Counted from the first letter of the stretch, positions 9,327-21,012 are shown. The stretch is 64,000 bases of DNA from Acerihabitans sp035013185 (GCF_035013185.1 NZ_JAYGJO010000007.1:124001-188000), one strand, 5' to 3'. The notes: a model not told the origin generated them from the sequence alone. Translations and numbers: made by a program.

Positions 9327-9354
9327 AAAAAGGCCCCACTTGCGTGGAGCCCTT
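9327..9354 (-). terminator. Terminator-like hairpin between pflB and pflA
   Basis: Read on the minus strand, AAGGGCTCCAC pairs with GTGGGGCCTTT around a GCAA tetraloop, with a T-rich tail. It sits about 30 bp after the pflB stop and before pflA. It would end most pflB mRNA and let only part read through to pflA, which is needed in lesser amounts. Confidence 0.65.
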
Positions 9355-9384
9355 ATTTTACGCCATTTCAGACGGTGTGGGAAC

Positions 9385-11667
<2,283 letters not shown>

Positions 11668-11729
11668 TGTATACCTACCTTCTAATGTGGATTTCTTGAA
11701 ACCCGGCTTTACGGGCGGAGAGCAACAAA

Positions 11730-12587
11730 TTAATGCCGGTTCCCCCCGCGCAGATAAATTACCCAATATGTCAATCCTACCAGTAACCCTCCACCAATAA
11801 TGTTGCCGATCGTAACCGGTATCAAATTATCGATAATAAAGTTGCCCACGGTAAGATGTGAGAATTGCTCCGGCGCCATGCCAATGGCTTGCCAAAATTC
11901 CGGCGCCGCGAAGTCTTTGATGATAATACCTAACGGAATCATAAACATGTTGGCAATACTATGCTCGAAACCACTGGCCACAAACATTGCCACTGGCAAG
12001 ATCATGGCAAACATTTTGTCGGTCAGGCTACGGCCGGAATAACTCATCCACACCGCCAGGCATACCATCAAATTCGCCAGGATGCCTAAACATACGGCTT
12101 CGACAAAAGTATGGTGCATCTTATGGTCAGCGGTCTGCAGTACATTCAGACCCCAGGCGCCATTGGCCACCATATGCTCACCAGAGAACCAAATCAGTGC
12201 AACAAACAGGAGCGCGCCAACCAGGTTGCCCAGATAGACATTAATCCAGTTGCGGATTAACTGCCCCCAGGTAATGCGCCCACTGGCCTTGGCGACAATA
12301 ATCAGCACCGTCGAGGTAAACAGATCGGCACCACAAACCACCACCAGCATTAAACCAAGAGAGAAACAGATCCCACCGATAAGCTTGGAAATGCCATAAG
12401 GCATGCTGCCGGCACCGGTGGTTGCTGTGATATAAAAAGCGAAGGCTATGGAAATAAACACGCCTGCAGTAATCGCCAAAAAAAACGTTTTAGAAGGTTG
12501 CTTGGTGGCTTTGTAGACTCCAGCCTCTTCGGCAATGTCGGCCATGGCATCCGGTAATTTTAGATCAAAGGGATTGTCAGCCTTCAC
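11730..12587 (-). CDS. focA: Formate channel FocA
   Basis: FocA is a pentameric inner-membrane channel of the formate-nitrite transporter family that exports and re-imports the formate made by PflB. The product is 285 aa, the same as E. coli, with six membrane segments. FNT features include GGICFSLGLMLVVVCGADLF in the first half and SGFEHSIANMF, which contains the gating histidine, in the second. It is the first gene of the focA-pflB-pflA cluster. The 489-bp AT-rich region upstream is the right place for the multiple anaerobic promoters known for this operon. Confidence 0.97.
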   Translation of the reverse strand: MKADNPFDLKLPDAMADIAEEAGVYKATKQPSKTFFLAITAGVFISIAFAFYITATTGAGSMPYGISKLIGGICFSLGLMLVVVCGADLFTSTVLIIVAKASGRITWGQLIRNWINVYLGNLVGALLFVALIWFSGEHMVANGAWGLNVLQTADHKMHHTFVEAVCLGILANLMVCLAVWMSYSGRSLTDKMFAMILPVAMFVASGFEHSIANMFMIPLGIIIKDFAAPEFWQAIGMAPEQFSHLTVGNFIIDNLIPVTIGNIIGGGLLVGLTYWVIYLRGGNRH

Positions 12588-13076
12588 ACATACACTCTCG
12601 TCGGATTAATTATCGAGTTAATTCTAACAAACGAGTATAGAGCAAAAATTGACATAGATCATAATGGCCCAAAGTTAATAGGGGCGTGGTGGGTAAAAAA
12701 AAACCTAAATTAATACTAATCAATTGATTTATAAATAAAAAATAAATTTTAAATATTACACAAAGATTTGAATATGACATTTTTTGTACATTTTAAGCCG
12801 TTACTAAATAACCCAATATGTGGCTTTTTTGTTTCAAAATGGCGATTAATTTTTTTTATTTTACTTTTGTGAAACAATAAACCACAGCCGAAAACGTTTC
12901 AATCAACGTTATTTTACCTCAGCTGTTTTAACCGGAATACAGGTCATTCTGATCTATAACCAATAGGTGTTAATGTGCACCAAGGCGATAAGTACTACCG
13001 ATTGAGCCTAATGTCAAAGTTGTGTCCCGCAAACCACCGCCAGCGCCGCTGACAGGTGTTGCGGGACACCATCATG
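12588..13076 (-). promoter_or_regulatory. focA upstream regulatory region with a candidate FNR box
   Basis: This gene-free region precedes focA-pflB. TTGACATAGATCAT at 12649-12662 matches the FNR consensus TTGATNNNNATCAA at 8 of 10 positions and lies 62 bp before the focA start. Positions 12700-12870 are very AT-rich with long A and T tracts, suited to IHF or H-NS binding. In E. coli the equivalent region holds several promoters activated by FNR and ArcA. The far end (13022-13069) is the ycaO 3' hairpin. Confidence 0.5.
13022..13069 (-). terminator. Inverted repeat after ycaO
   Basis: GTGTCCCGCAA (13022-13032) and TTGCGGGACAC (13059-13069) are perfect 11-bp complements with a 26-nt interior. 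The pair begins 7 bp after the ycaO stop on the minus strand. No clean T-run follows, so a role in ycaO transcript termination or stability is an inference. Confidence 0.5.
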
Positions 13077-14843
13077 TTAGGCGTTGCGCTGCCAGTAGCG
13101 GCGCTTGGCCTCCTGCAGCTTCTCGTAAGCCGCCAGCAGCGCACGATGCGCAGGCAGGGCCAGCAGGTCGCTGTCAATATCAAACAGACCATCAAAACAG
13201 TTCTCGCCGTTGAGCGCCGCCAGCGCCCGCGCCAGAGTATCCTCGCCATACATGCGGCTAAAGGCTGCGTGGTACTGGCGTGGATCGCGGTGCTGCTCTT
13301 GGGACAACTGTAGCAGTGTTTGCAAACAACGGTAAAAGGTCTCCCGTTGTGGGGAAAAAACCGAGATATTGAAATCCCGGGTCCACTCGGCCCACAGCAG
13401 CGCTTGCTCAAGATCGCCGCCCGCCAGTGCCAGCATCACCTTCAGTTCGCCCACCCGCAGGGTGTACCAACCGTTGTTTTTGCCGGTCGCCAGGCCGAGT
13501 AGTTCCCGCACGCGGGTAAAATCATCCAATCCCTCATCGTCCAATTGTTCAATCAGCGCCAGGTAGCGCGCCTTGGGCCAATGGCTGCCGGGTAGACTGG
13601 TAATGGTATCGCGCAGATGAATGGCCATGGCATTGTTGGCCATCAGCAAATCTTCCACTGGATAAATGTCCGACATGCCGGGCACCAAAATTCGGCAGCC
13701 ATATACGCCAAGATGCTCATAATCTGCAATATAAACCGGCGCGTCCTGCTGCTGGAATATGGCCATCAGCGTGGTGAACTCCTCGGCGGTGCCGCCACTG
13801 AAATCCCAATCCACAAAGGCATAATCGGCGTCTTGTTTGAACAGATCCCAGGAAATCAAGCCGCTTGAGTCGATGAAGTGGGTTTCCAGATTGGTTTGCT
13901 CGGCCACTTCATCTTCATCAAAGGTAGGTGGCGTGAAAACATCCAGATCTTTAAGCTCCCGGCCCTGTAACAGTTCAGTCACCGTGCGTTCCAACGCCAC
14001 CCCAAAATCCGGATGGGCACCGAAAGAGGCAAAACAGGTCCCATTGTCTGGATTGAAAAGCACGACACAAATCACGGGGTAAACACCACCCAAGGAGGCG
14101 TCATAGGCAAAAATCGGAAACCCCTCGGCTTCCAGACGGCCGATCGCCTCGACCACACCAGGATAACGTGACAGGACGCTGGACGGGATAGCCGGCAGAC
14201 TGATGGATTCGGCGATAATACGGTTTTTAATATGGCGTTCGAACACTTCTGAAAGCGCCTGCACCCTGGCTTCATTGGCTGTATTACCCGCTGACATGCC
14301 GTTGGATACATAGAGATTACCGATAATATTCATCGGGATATAAACCGTCTGGCCATCTGACATGCGGACAAAGGGCAGGGCACAGATGCCGCGCGCGGCG
14401 TTGGAGGACTGCATATCCACCAGCATGCCGGCGGTCAACTCCTGGTCCGGATCGTAAAACGTGCGCAATGCCTCATCAAGGATGCCATCGGGCAGGCGGT
14501 CATCCGTGGGCAGGGCAAACCACTTTTCGTTCGGATAATGGACAAACTCGCCATTGGCGATAGTCGTGCCGAGATAAAAATCCGCAAAAAAATAGTTGGT
14601 GGATAAACGCTCGAAATATTCACCCAATGCCGAGGCCAATGCAGCCTGTTTACTGGCGCCTTTGCCATTGCTAAAACACAAAGGACAGTCACGATCGCGA
14701 ATATGCACTGACCAGACATGGGGAACCGGATTGAGCCATGAGGCCTCTTCTATAGTAAAACCTAAATCGCCGAGCCGCTGGTAGAAACGAGCGATCGTAT
14801 CCTCCAGCGCGGCGTCTTTGCCGGGTATAAATGTTTGTGACAT
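13077..14843 (-). CDS. ycaO: YcaO protein (ribosomal S12 beta-methylthiolation accessory factor)
   Basis: YcaO is the founding member of the YcaO family of ATP-dependent backbone-activating enzymes. In E. coli it assists RimO in methylthiolating ribosomal protein S12. From ATG 14843 the product is 588 aa (E. coli 586). The frame is open 33 codons further upstream, but MSQTFIPGKDAALED is the family N-terminus and AAGAGAA precedes it. ATP-binding signatures GKGASKQAALASALGEYFER and VQALSEVFERHIKNR are visible, followed by a helical TPR-like C-terminal part. It lies upstream of focA as in E. coli, but 489 bp away, so it has its own promoter. Confidence 0.94.
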   Translation of the reverse strand: MSQTFIPGKDAALEDTIARFYQRLGDLGFTIEEASWLNPVPHVWSVHIRDRDCPLCFSNGKGASKQAALASALGEYFERLSTNYFFADFYLGTTIANGEFVHYPNEKWFALPTDDRLPDGILDEALRTFYDPDQELTAGMLVDMQSSNAARGICALPFVRMSDGQTVYIPMNIIGNLYVSNGMSAGNTANEARVQALSEVFERHIKNRIIAESISLPAIPSSVLSRYPGVVEAIGRLEAEGFPIFAYDASLGGVYPVICVVLFNPDNGTCFASFGAHPDFGVALERTVTELLQGRELKDLDVFTPPTFDEDEVAEQTNLETHFIDSSGLISWDLFKQDADYAFVDWDFSGGTAEEFTTLMAIFQQQDAPVYIADYEHLGVYGCRILVPGMSDIYPVEDLLMANNAMAIHLRDTITSLPGSHWPKARYLALIEQLDDEGLDDFTRVRELLGLATGKNNGWYTLRVGELKVMLALAGGDLEQALLWAEWTRDFNISVFSPQRETFYRCLQTLLQLSQEQHRDPRQYHAAFSRMYGEDTLARALAALNGENCFDGLFDIDSDLLALPAHRALLAAYEKLQEAKRRYWQRNA

Positions 14844-15399
14844 GCAGGTTCTCTTCTTATTGTCTTGAAGGCTGTATAATACGGTGTTTTCTCGCACGGC
14901 TCCATGTATTCTCACGTGCGCAGCCGCGCAATAGACAACCATTGCCGACTCCCTCGCGGTTTGGCGTTGTCACCATGTGAGAGGGAATATTGCGTAACAT
15001 ACGCAATAACCATTGCGAGGCCCGAAGGTGAGTGATAAAAACAGTATATCCTTCATACTTCACGTTGCAGGTGTTGGCTGTTCTCGCTCACCCCAGTCAC
15101 TTACCAGTGTAAGTGACTGGGGATTGATGAATTTCATCCCTGAGGTTCACCTTTGAGCCAGCGCAAGCGCGGTTCAAATTCGTTCCAAACTGATTTGTCA
15201 TTGCGTTGGCACCTTCCTGCAACTGGACGTATTTAGGGTATAGCGCATTTAAATGCCCAATCGCTTTCAACTTGCCCGAAGGTGGCACGCGAGAACCCTG
15301 AGCTTACTGAGTGGTTGAGGTGAATGAGCGTTGCTAACGTAACGGTTATTTGGATGATGGCGGGTATACACTAATTTTTTGGCCAAGTGGTGAGGGGAA
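14844..15399. other. ycaO-serC divergent intergenic region
   Basis: No gene was found. The region must contain the divergent ycaO and serC promoters. Positions 15045-15242 are a long ERIC element. GTATACACTAAT at about 15364-15375 is a possible extended -10 for serC, and GAGGGG at 15392-15397 is a strong Shine-Dalgarno for serC. Confidence 0.6.
15045..15242. repeat. Long ERIC (IRU) element upstream of serC
   Basis: The left end (TATATCCTTCATACTTCACG then GTTGCAGGTG) and the right end (CCTTCCTGCAACTGG then TTAGGGTATA) are the two ERIC termini. The centre contains CTCGCTCACCCCAGTCACTT followed by its complement AAGTGACTGGGG, giving a nearly perfect hairpin. At about 198 bp it is roughly 70 bp longer than the usual 127 bp. 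The extra sequence lies in the right half, between the central hairpin and the right end. Confidence 0.85.
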
Positions 15400-16485
15400 A
15401 TGAATCAGGTGTTTAATTTTAGCGCCGGTCCGGCGATGATTCCGGCGGAAGTTTTGCGCCGCGCGGAACAGGAATTAAGAAACTGGCGTGGATTGGGTAT
15501 GTCGGTGATGGAAATCAGCCACCGCAGTAAAGAATTTATCGAGATGGCCAATGAATCCGAGCAGGATCTGCGTGATCTGCTTAAAATCCCAGATAATTAC
15601 AAGGTTTTGTTCAGCCAAGGTGGTGCCCGTGCACAGTTCGCCGCTGTGCCGCTGAATCTGCTGGGTGTGAACGGCAGCGCCGATTACATTGATGGTGGCT
15701 ATTGGGCACATTGCGCGATTGACGAAGCGCGCAAATATTGCGACCCGCGGGTTATTGATGTCAAAACGCGAGTAAATGGTCAACGTGGGATCCTGCCTAT
15801 GAAGGAATGGGCGCTTTCATCCGATAGCACCTATGTGCATTACTGCCCGAATGAAACCATCGATGGCTTGGCCATTGACGAACTGCCGGACTTTGGCGAC
15901 AAAGTGGTAGTGGCTGATTTTTCCTCGACCATCCTCTCCCGTCCGCTGGACGTCAGCCGTTTCGGCGTGATTTACGCTGGTGCGCAAAAAAATATCGGCC
16001 CGGCCGGCCTGACGCTGGTGATTGTGCGTGATGACCTGCTCGGCAACGCGCGTCGCGAGCTGCCATCGGCGCTGGATTATCAGGTGTTGGCGAAAAACGA
16101 TTCCATGTTCAATACCCCACCGACGTTTGCCTGGTATCTCTCCGGCCTGGTGTTTACGTGGTTAAAAGAACAGGGTGGACTGGTGGAGATTGATAAACGC
16201 AACCAAGCCAAGGCGCAGACGTTGTATCAGTATATTGACCAAAGCGGCTTTTATCGCAACGATGTGGCATCGGCCAACCGTTCGCGCATGAACATCCCGT
16301 TTTTACTGGCGGACGCCGCCCTGGATAAATTATTCCTTGAAGAATCCCTCGCCGCAGGTCTGCACGCCCTGAAAGGCCATCGGGTCGTCGGCGGTATGCG
16401 GGCTTCGCTGTATAACGCCATGCCGCTGGCCGGGGTAGAGGCGCTGGTTGACTTTATGTCCGGGTTTGTCAAACGTCACGGCTGA
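15400..16485 (+). CDS. serC: Phosphoserine aminotransferase
   Basis: SerC is a PLP-dependent transaminase making 3-phosphoserine from 3-phosphohydroxypyruvate for serine synthesis, and also acting in pyridoxal phosphate synthesis. The product is 361 aa (E. coli 362). The PLP-binding lysine is in GAQKNIGPAGLT near residue 198. The C-terminal FLEESLAAGLHALKGHR and GGMRASLYNAMP are family hallmarks. GAGGGG stands 2 bp before ATG. aroA follows after 104 bp, the conserved serC-aroA operon that links serine and aromatic synthesis. Confidence 0.97.
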   Translation: MNQVFNFSAGPAMIPAEVLRRAEQELRNWRGLGMSVMEISHRSKEFIEMANESEQDLRDLLKIPDNYKVLFSQGGARAQFAAVPLNLLGVNGSADYIDGGYWAHCAIDEARKYCDPRVIDVKTRVNGQRGILPMKEWALSSDSTYVHYCPNETIDGLAIDELPDFGDKVVVADFSSTILSRPLDVSRFGVIYAGAQKNIGPAGLTLVIVRDDLLGNARRELPSALDYQVLAKNDSMFNTPPTFAWYLSGLVFTWLKEQGGLVEIDKRNQAKAQTLYQYIDQSGFYRNDVASANRSRMNIPFLLADAALDKLFLEESLAAGLHALKGHRVVGGMRASLYNAMPLAGVEALVDFMSGFVKRHG

Positions 16486-16589
16486 TTTCCCCCCGGTCAA
16501 GGTGACGTATGACCGGAATACCTTTTTTCACCGCCCCGGCCCAGTGGTCGTGGTCGGTGAGGTTTTATTTGTTGGAGAACGTGTTTTAC

Positions 16590-17876
16590 ATGCTGGAATC
16601 CCTGACCCTACAACCGGTTGCACATATCGACGGTACCCTCAATCTCCCTGGTTCGAAAAGCGTATCGAATCGGGCACTGCTGCTGGCGGCCCTGGCCCGT
16701 GGCACCACGCGTCTGACCAACCTGCTCGACAGCGACGATGTCCGGCATATGCTGGATGCACTTGGCGCGCTCGGTGTGGTTTACCGACTGAGCGCCGATC
16801 GCCGAGGCTGTGAAATCGACGGGCTGGGCCACAGCCTGACGGCGCCGGTTCCCCTTACGTTGTTCCTCGGCAATGCCGGCACCGCAATGCGCCCCCTTGC
16901 TGCAGTTCTGTGTTTGGGCCAGCATGACGTTCAGCTTACCGGCGAACCGCGAATGAAAGAGCGGCCCATCGGCCATTTAGTGGATGCGCTGCGCCAGGGT
17001 GGGGCGAAAATTGACTATATCGAGCAGGAAAATTACCCGCCGCTGCGCCTGCGCGGCGGCTTTCGTGGCGGCGATATTACCGTTGATGGCAGCGTGTCCA
17101 GCCAGTTTTTGACCGCTTTGCTGATGACCGCACCGCTGGCTGCCGAAGATACCGTCATCCGGATCAAGGGCGATCTGGTGTCCAAGCCGTATATTGATAT
17201 CACCCTGGCGCTGATGAAAACCTTCGGTATCGAGGTGCATAATGAGGACTACCGCAGTTTTCAGGTACAAGGCCGGCAGGAATACCGTTCGCCAGGCGAC
17301 TATTTAGTGGAAGGAGATGCGTCATCCGCCTCCTATTTTCTGGCGGCCGCCGCCATCAAGGGTGGCACGGTCCGCGTGACGGGTATCGGCAAAAACAGCG
17401 TGCAGGGCGATATTCGTTTTGCCGATGTATTGGCGCAAATGGGTGCGGTGATCCGCTGGGGCGACGACTTTATAGAATGCACTCGCGGGGAATTGCATGG
17501 GGTGGATATGGATATGAACCATATCCCGGACGCCGCCATGACGATTGCCACAACCGCGCTGTTTGCCCGTGGTGTCACCACCTTGCGTAATATCTATAAT
17601 TGGCGAGTTAAGGAAACCGACCGACTGGCGGCAATGGCGGCAGAATTACGTAAGGTGGGCGCGGTGGTTGAAGAAGGGCAAGACTATATTGTCATCACGC
17701 CGCCGGCGCGGTTGCACTCCGCGCGCATCGACACCTATAACGATCACCGTATGGCCATGTGTTTTTCGTTGGTGGCATTGTCCGATACCCCGGTAACCAT
17801 CCTCGATCCCAAATGTACCAATAAAACCTTTCCGGATTATTTCCAGCAGTTGGCCGCCATGAGTACCCTGGCCTAA
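16590..17876 (+). CDS. aroA: 3-phosphoshikimate 1-carboxyvinyltransferase (EPSP synthase)
   Basis: AroA joins PEP to shikimate-3-phosphate in the sixth step of the shikimate pathway. From ATG 16590 the product is 428 aa (E. coli 427). The open frame reaches back to 16509, but MLESLTLQPVAHIDG is the family N-terminus and GGAG lies upstream at 16574-16577. Signatures include LPGSKSVSNRALLLAALA near the start, LFLGNAGTAMRPL, GEPRMKERPIGHLVDALR and RVKETDRLAAMA. The LGNAGTAMRP region is of the ordinary glyphosate-sensitive class I type. It is cotranscribed with serC. Confidence 0.97.
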   Translation: MLESLTLQPVAHIDGTLNLPGSKSVSNRALLLAALARGTTRLTNLLDSDDVRHMLDALGALGVVYRLSADRRGCEIDGLGHSLTAPVPLTLFLGNAGTAMRPLAAVLCLGQHDVQLTGEPRMKERPIGHLVDALRQGGAKIDYIEQENYPPLRLRGGFRGGDITVDGSVSSQFLTALLMTAPLAAEDTVIRIKGDLVSKPYIDITLALMKTFGIEVHNEDYRSFQVQGRQEYRSPGDYLVEGDASSASYFLAAAAIKGGTVRVTGIGKNSVQGDIRFADVLAQMGAVIRWGDDFIECTRGELHGVDMDMNHIPDAAMTIATTALFARGVTTLRNIYNWRVKETDRLAAMAAELRKVGAVVEEGQDYIVITPPARLHSARIDTYNDHRMAMCFSLVALSDTPVTILDPKCTNKTFPDYFQQLAAMSTLA

Positions 17877-17896
17877 TCAGCGTTGTGAATGTGTCC

Positions 17897-17929
17897 CCAG
17901 CCCGGCGAATACCCCCTACGCCGGGTTGG
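17897..17929 (+). terminator. Hairpin after aroA
   Basis: CCAGCCCGGCG (17897-17907) pairs with CGCCGGGTTGG (17919-17929), one G-T pair in an 11-bp stem, 20 bp after the aroA stop. No T-run follows. It is a likely 3'-end hairpin of serC-aroA mRNA. Confidence 0.55.
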
Positions 17930-18105
17930 GTAACCAGAACACTGACCGGCTACTCTGTTGTCATTGCCTGGAAATATCCTAAATTTTGCTACCGTTCCTG
18001 GGTTCCTGGCACCTAAGGTTAACCTTTGCGACCCATGATGCGTATAATGTACCGCGACACTTAAGATGCATTCGAACAAAAAATCACCGCTGAGAGGAGA
18101 ATATA

Positions 18106-18789
18106 ATGGCAGCTGTAGTCCCAGTGATCACCATCGATGGACCGAGCGGTGCGGGGAAAGGTACGCTGTGTAAAGCCTTGGCGGAAACGTTGGGGTGGCA
18201 TTTGCTTGATTCCGGTGCTATTTATCGCGTGTTGGCGTTGGCGGCCTTGCATCATCAGGTGGATATCAACGCCGAGGAGGCGCTGGTGCCGCTGGCCGCG
18301 AATCTCGATGTTTGTTTTAAGGTAAAAGCCGGTGAGTTGGAAATCGTCCTTGAGGGTGAGGATGTCAGCAACGAAATCCGCAATGAGAACGTGGGTAATA
18401 CCGCCTCGAAAATTGCCGCTTTTCCGCGGGTGCGTGAGGCGCTATTGCGCCGGCAACGCGCGTTTCGCGAGGCCCCAGGCCTTATCGCCGACGGGCGAGA
18501 CATGGGGACGGTGGTGTTTGTCGACGCACCGGTAAAGATTTTTCTCGATGCTTCTTCGGAAGAAAGAGCCCATCGCCGCATGCGGCAGTTGCAGGAAAAG
18601 GGCTTTAGTGTTAACTTTGAACGCCTTTTATCTGAGATAAAAGAAAGGGACGAGCGCGACAGAAGCCGCACAGTGGCACCTTTGGTTCCTGCACCGGATG
18701 CTCTGGTACTGGATTCCACTCGCATGACTATTGATGAAGTGATAGCCGAGGCGTTGGTGCATTCTAGGCGTATTTTGGCGTTGTCGTAG
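18106..18789 (+). CDS. cmk: Cytidylate kinase
   Basis: Cmk phosphorylates CMP and dCMP with ATP in nucleotide salvage and recycling. The product is 227 aa, the same as E. coli. The P-loop GPSGAGKGT is at residues 12-20, followed by LDSGAIYRVLALAAL (CMP site) and the lid region with DGRDMGTVVF. GAGAGGAG precedes the ATG. It stands directly upstream of rpsA, as in enterics, with 118 bp of S1 leader between, so the two are probably partly cotranscribed. Confidence 0.97.
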   Translation: MAAVVPVITIDGPSGAGKGTLCKALAETLGWHLLDSGAIYRVLALAALHHQVDINAEEALVPLAANLDVCFKVKAGELEIVLEGEDVSNEIRNENVGNTASKIAAFPRVREALLRRQRAFREAPGLIADGRDMGTVVFVDAPVKIFLDASSEERAHRRMRQLQEKGFSVNFERLLSEIKERDERDRSRTVAPLVPAPDALVLDSTRMTIDEVIAEALVHSRRILALS

Positions 18790-18811
18790 CCTTAGATACC
18801 ATAACCCCTAA

Positions 18812-18907
18812 CCCCTTTGCAAGGATCAGCAAGGGGGCGTGTAAAACAACCCCATCGAGCAGGATGCCGGATGGACGTTAATCAAAAACACCTGAAGATT
18901 ATCAAAT
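18812..18907 (+). promoter_or_regulatory. rpsA leader, probable S1 autoregulatory region
   Basis: The leader holds a hairpin CCCCTTTGC / GCAAGGGGG (18812-18837) and the stretch GGATGCCGGATGGACGTTAA just before rpsA, which matches the E. coli rpsA leader. In E. coli this leader folds into hairpins with GGA-bearing loops, starts translation without a strong Shine-Dalgarno, and is repressed by free S1. The same control is inferred here from the conserved bases. Confidence 0.6.
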
Positions 18908-20590
18908 ATGACAGAATCTTTTGCTCAACTCTTTGAAGAATCCCTGAAAGAAATCGAAACCCGTCCCGGTTCCATTGTTCGCGGTACCGTTGTTTCCATC
19001 GATAAGGATGTCGTACTGGTTGACGCCGGTCTGAAGTCCGAATCCGCTATTCCCATTGAGCAGTTTAAAAATGCTCAGGGCGAACTGGAAATCAAGGTTG
19101 GCGATCAGGTTGACGTTGCTCTTGATGCAGTGGAAGACGGTTTCGGTGAGACGCTGTTGTCTCGCGAAAAAGCCAAGCGTCATGAAGCCTGGTTGATGCT
19201 GGAAAAAGCCTATGAAGAAGCCGCGACTGTTACCGGCATCATCAATGGTAAAGTGAAGGGCGGTTTCACCGTCGAACTGAACGGCATCCGTGCGTTCCTG
19301 CCAGGTTCACTGGTAGACGTGCGTCCGGTACGCGATACCCTGCATCTGGAAGGCAAAGAGCTTGAGTTTAAAGTGATCAAGCTGGACCAGAAGCGTAACA
19401 ACGTCGTGGTTTCTCGCCGCGCGGTTATCGAGTCCGAAAATAGTGCTGAACGCGACCAACTGCTGGAAAATCTGCAGGAAGGCATGGAAGTTAAGGGTAT
19501 CGTCAAGAACCTTACCGACTACGGCGCGTTTGTTGACCTGGGTGGCGTGGATGGCTTGCTGCATATCACCGACATGGCCTGGAAGCGTGTTAAGCATCCG
19601 AGCGAAATCGTGAATGTTGGCGACGAAATCACCGTTAAGGTACTGAAATTCGATCGTGAACGTACCCGTGTTTCTCTCGGCTTGAAACAGCTTGGCGAAG
19701 ATCCTTGGGTTGCTATCGCGAAACGTTATCCGGAAAGCACTCGCCTGACCGGACGTGTTACCAACCTGACTGACTACGGCTGCTTCGTTGAAATCGAAGA
19801 AGGCGTTGAAGGCCTGGTGCACGTTTCAGAAATGGATTGGACCAACAAAAACATCCATCCGTCCAAGGTTGTTAACGTGGGTGATGTGGTTGAAGTCATG
19901 GTTCTGGATATCGACGAAGAACGTCGCCGTATCTCCCTGGGTCTGAAACAATGCAAATCCAACCCGTGGCAGCTGTTCGCCGAAACCCATAACAAGGGTG
20001 ATCGCGTTGAAGGCAAGATCAAGTCAATCACTGACTTCGGTATCTTCATCGGTCTGGAAGGCGGCATTGACGGTCTGGTTCATCTGTCCGATATCTCCTG
20101 GAATGTAGCCGGCGAAGAAGCCGTGCGCGAATACAAGAAAGGCGACGAAATTGCGGCCGTAGTTCTGCAGGTTGATGCAGAGCGCGAACGTATTTCACTG
20201 GGCGTGAAACAACTGGCTGAAGATCCGTTTAATAACTATCTGTCTTTGAACAAGAAAGGCACGATTGTTACCGGTAAAGTCACTGCAGTGGACGCAAAAG
20301 GTGCTACAGTTGAATTAGCTGGCGGCGTTGAAGGCTACCTGCGTGCTTCCGAAGCTTCCCGTGACCGCATTGAAGATGCTACTCTGGTTCTGAATGTTGG
20401 CGATGATGTTGAAGCTAAATTCACCGGCGTTGATCGCAAAAATCGTGTTGTCAGCCTGTCCGTTCGTGCCAAGGATGAAGCTGATGAGAAAGATGCTATC
20501 GCCACTGTGAACAGCACCAACAAGCAGGAAGATACCAGCAACTTCTCCAGCGCAATGGCTGAAGCGTTCAAAGCAGCTAAAGGCGAATAA
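18908..20590 (+). CDS. rpsA: 30S ribosomal protein S1
   Basis: S1 binds mRNA on the 30S subunit and is required to start translation of most messages. The product is 560 aa (E. coli 557). Six S1-type OB repeats can be seen: two N-terminal ribosome-binding ones (about residues 20-90 and 105-170) and four RNA-binding ones. The latter are marked by DYGAFVDLGGVDGLLH, DYGCFVEIEEGVEGLVH, DFGIFIGLEGGIDGLVH and the last degenerate repeat near AKGATVELAGGVEGYL. Like its E. coli counterpart it lacks a strong Shine-Dalgarno. ihfB follows after 91 bp. Confidence 0.98.
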   Translation: MTESFAQLFEESLKEIETRPGSIVRGTVVSIDKDVVLVDAGLKSESAIPIEQFKNAQGELEIKVGDQVDVALDAVEDGFGETLLSREKAKRHEAWLMLEKAYEEAATVTGIINGKVKGGFTVELNGIRAFLPGSLVDVRPVRDTLHLEGKELEFKVIKLDQKRNNVVVSRRAVIESENSAERDQLLENLQEGMEVKGIVKNLTDYGAFVDLGGVDGLLHITDMAWKRVKHPSEIVNVGDEITVKVLKFDRERTRVSLGLKQLGEDPWVAIAKRYPESTRLTGRVTNLTDYGCFVEIEEGVEGLVHVSEMDWTNKNIHPSKVVNVGDVVEVMVLDIDEERRRISLGLKQCKSNPWQLFAETHNKGDRVEGKIKSITDFGIFIGLEGGIDGLVHLSDISWNVAGEEAVREYKKGDEIAAVVLQVDAERERISLGVKQLAEDPFNNYLSLNKKGTIVTGKVTAVDAKGATVELAGGVEGYLRASEASRDRIEDATLVLNVGDDVEAKFTGVDRKNRVVSLSVRAKDEADEKDAIATVNSTNKQEDTSNFSSAMAEAFKAAKGE

Positions 20591-20681
20591 TAATGGTGGA
20601 GCGGATAATTACCCGCTCCTGGACGGTAGCTAAGCTAGTTGCATACTTGCCTTTGGCGAGGTATGCAAACTTGGAGGATTT

Positions 20682-20969
20682 ATGACCAAGTCTGAACTTA
20701 TTGAAAGACTTGCTGGCCAGCACGCTCACATCCCGGCGAAAGTCGTGGAAGATGCCGTGAAAGAGATGCTCGAACATATGGCGACAACCCTTGCCAGTGG
20801 TGAGCGCATCGAAATTCGTGGTTTCGGCAGCTTTTCGCTTCACTACCGTGCACCGCGTGTCGGACGTAACCCTAAAACCGGCGATAAAGTTGAACTGGAA
20901 GGCAAATATGTCCCCCATTTCAAACCCGGCAAAGAGCTGCGTGACCGCGCCAATATTTACAGCGTATAA
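20682..20969 (+). CDS. ihfB: Integration host factor beta subunit
   Basis: IHF-beta pairs with IHF-alpha to form a sequence-specific DNA-bending protein used in recombination, replication and transcription. The product is 95 aa (E. coli 94). It begins MTKSELIERL and has the DNA-binding arm GRNPKTGDKVELEGKYVPHF with the intercalating proline. TTGGAGG precedes the start by 6 bp. It lies downstream of rpsA, as in E. coli, and is followed by a strong terminator. Confidence 0.97.
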   Translation: MTKSELIERLAGQHAHIPAKVVEDAVKEMLEHMATTLASGERIEIRGFGSFSLHYRAPRVGRNPKTGDKVELEGKYVPHFKPGKELRDRANIYSV

Positions 20970-21012
20970 CGCTGCGTTTTTTTAAACGCAACCGCGTTAT
21001 CGTTAGTCGCAT

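Noticed and set aside
11668..11766. Upstream in-frame extension of pflB by 33 codons
   Set aside because: It overlaps the end of focA and does not resemble PflB; the known N-terminus begins at 11667.
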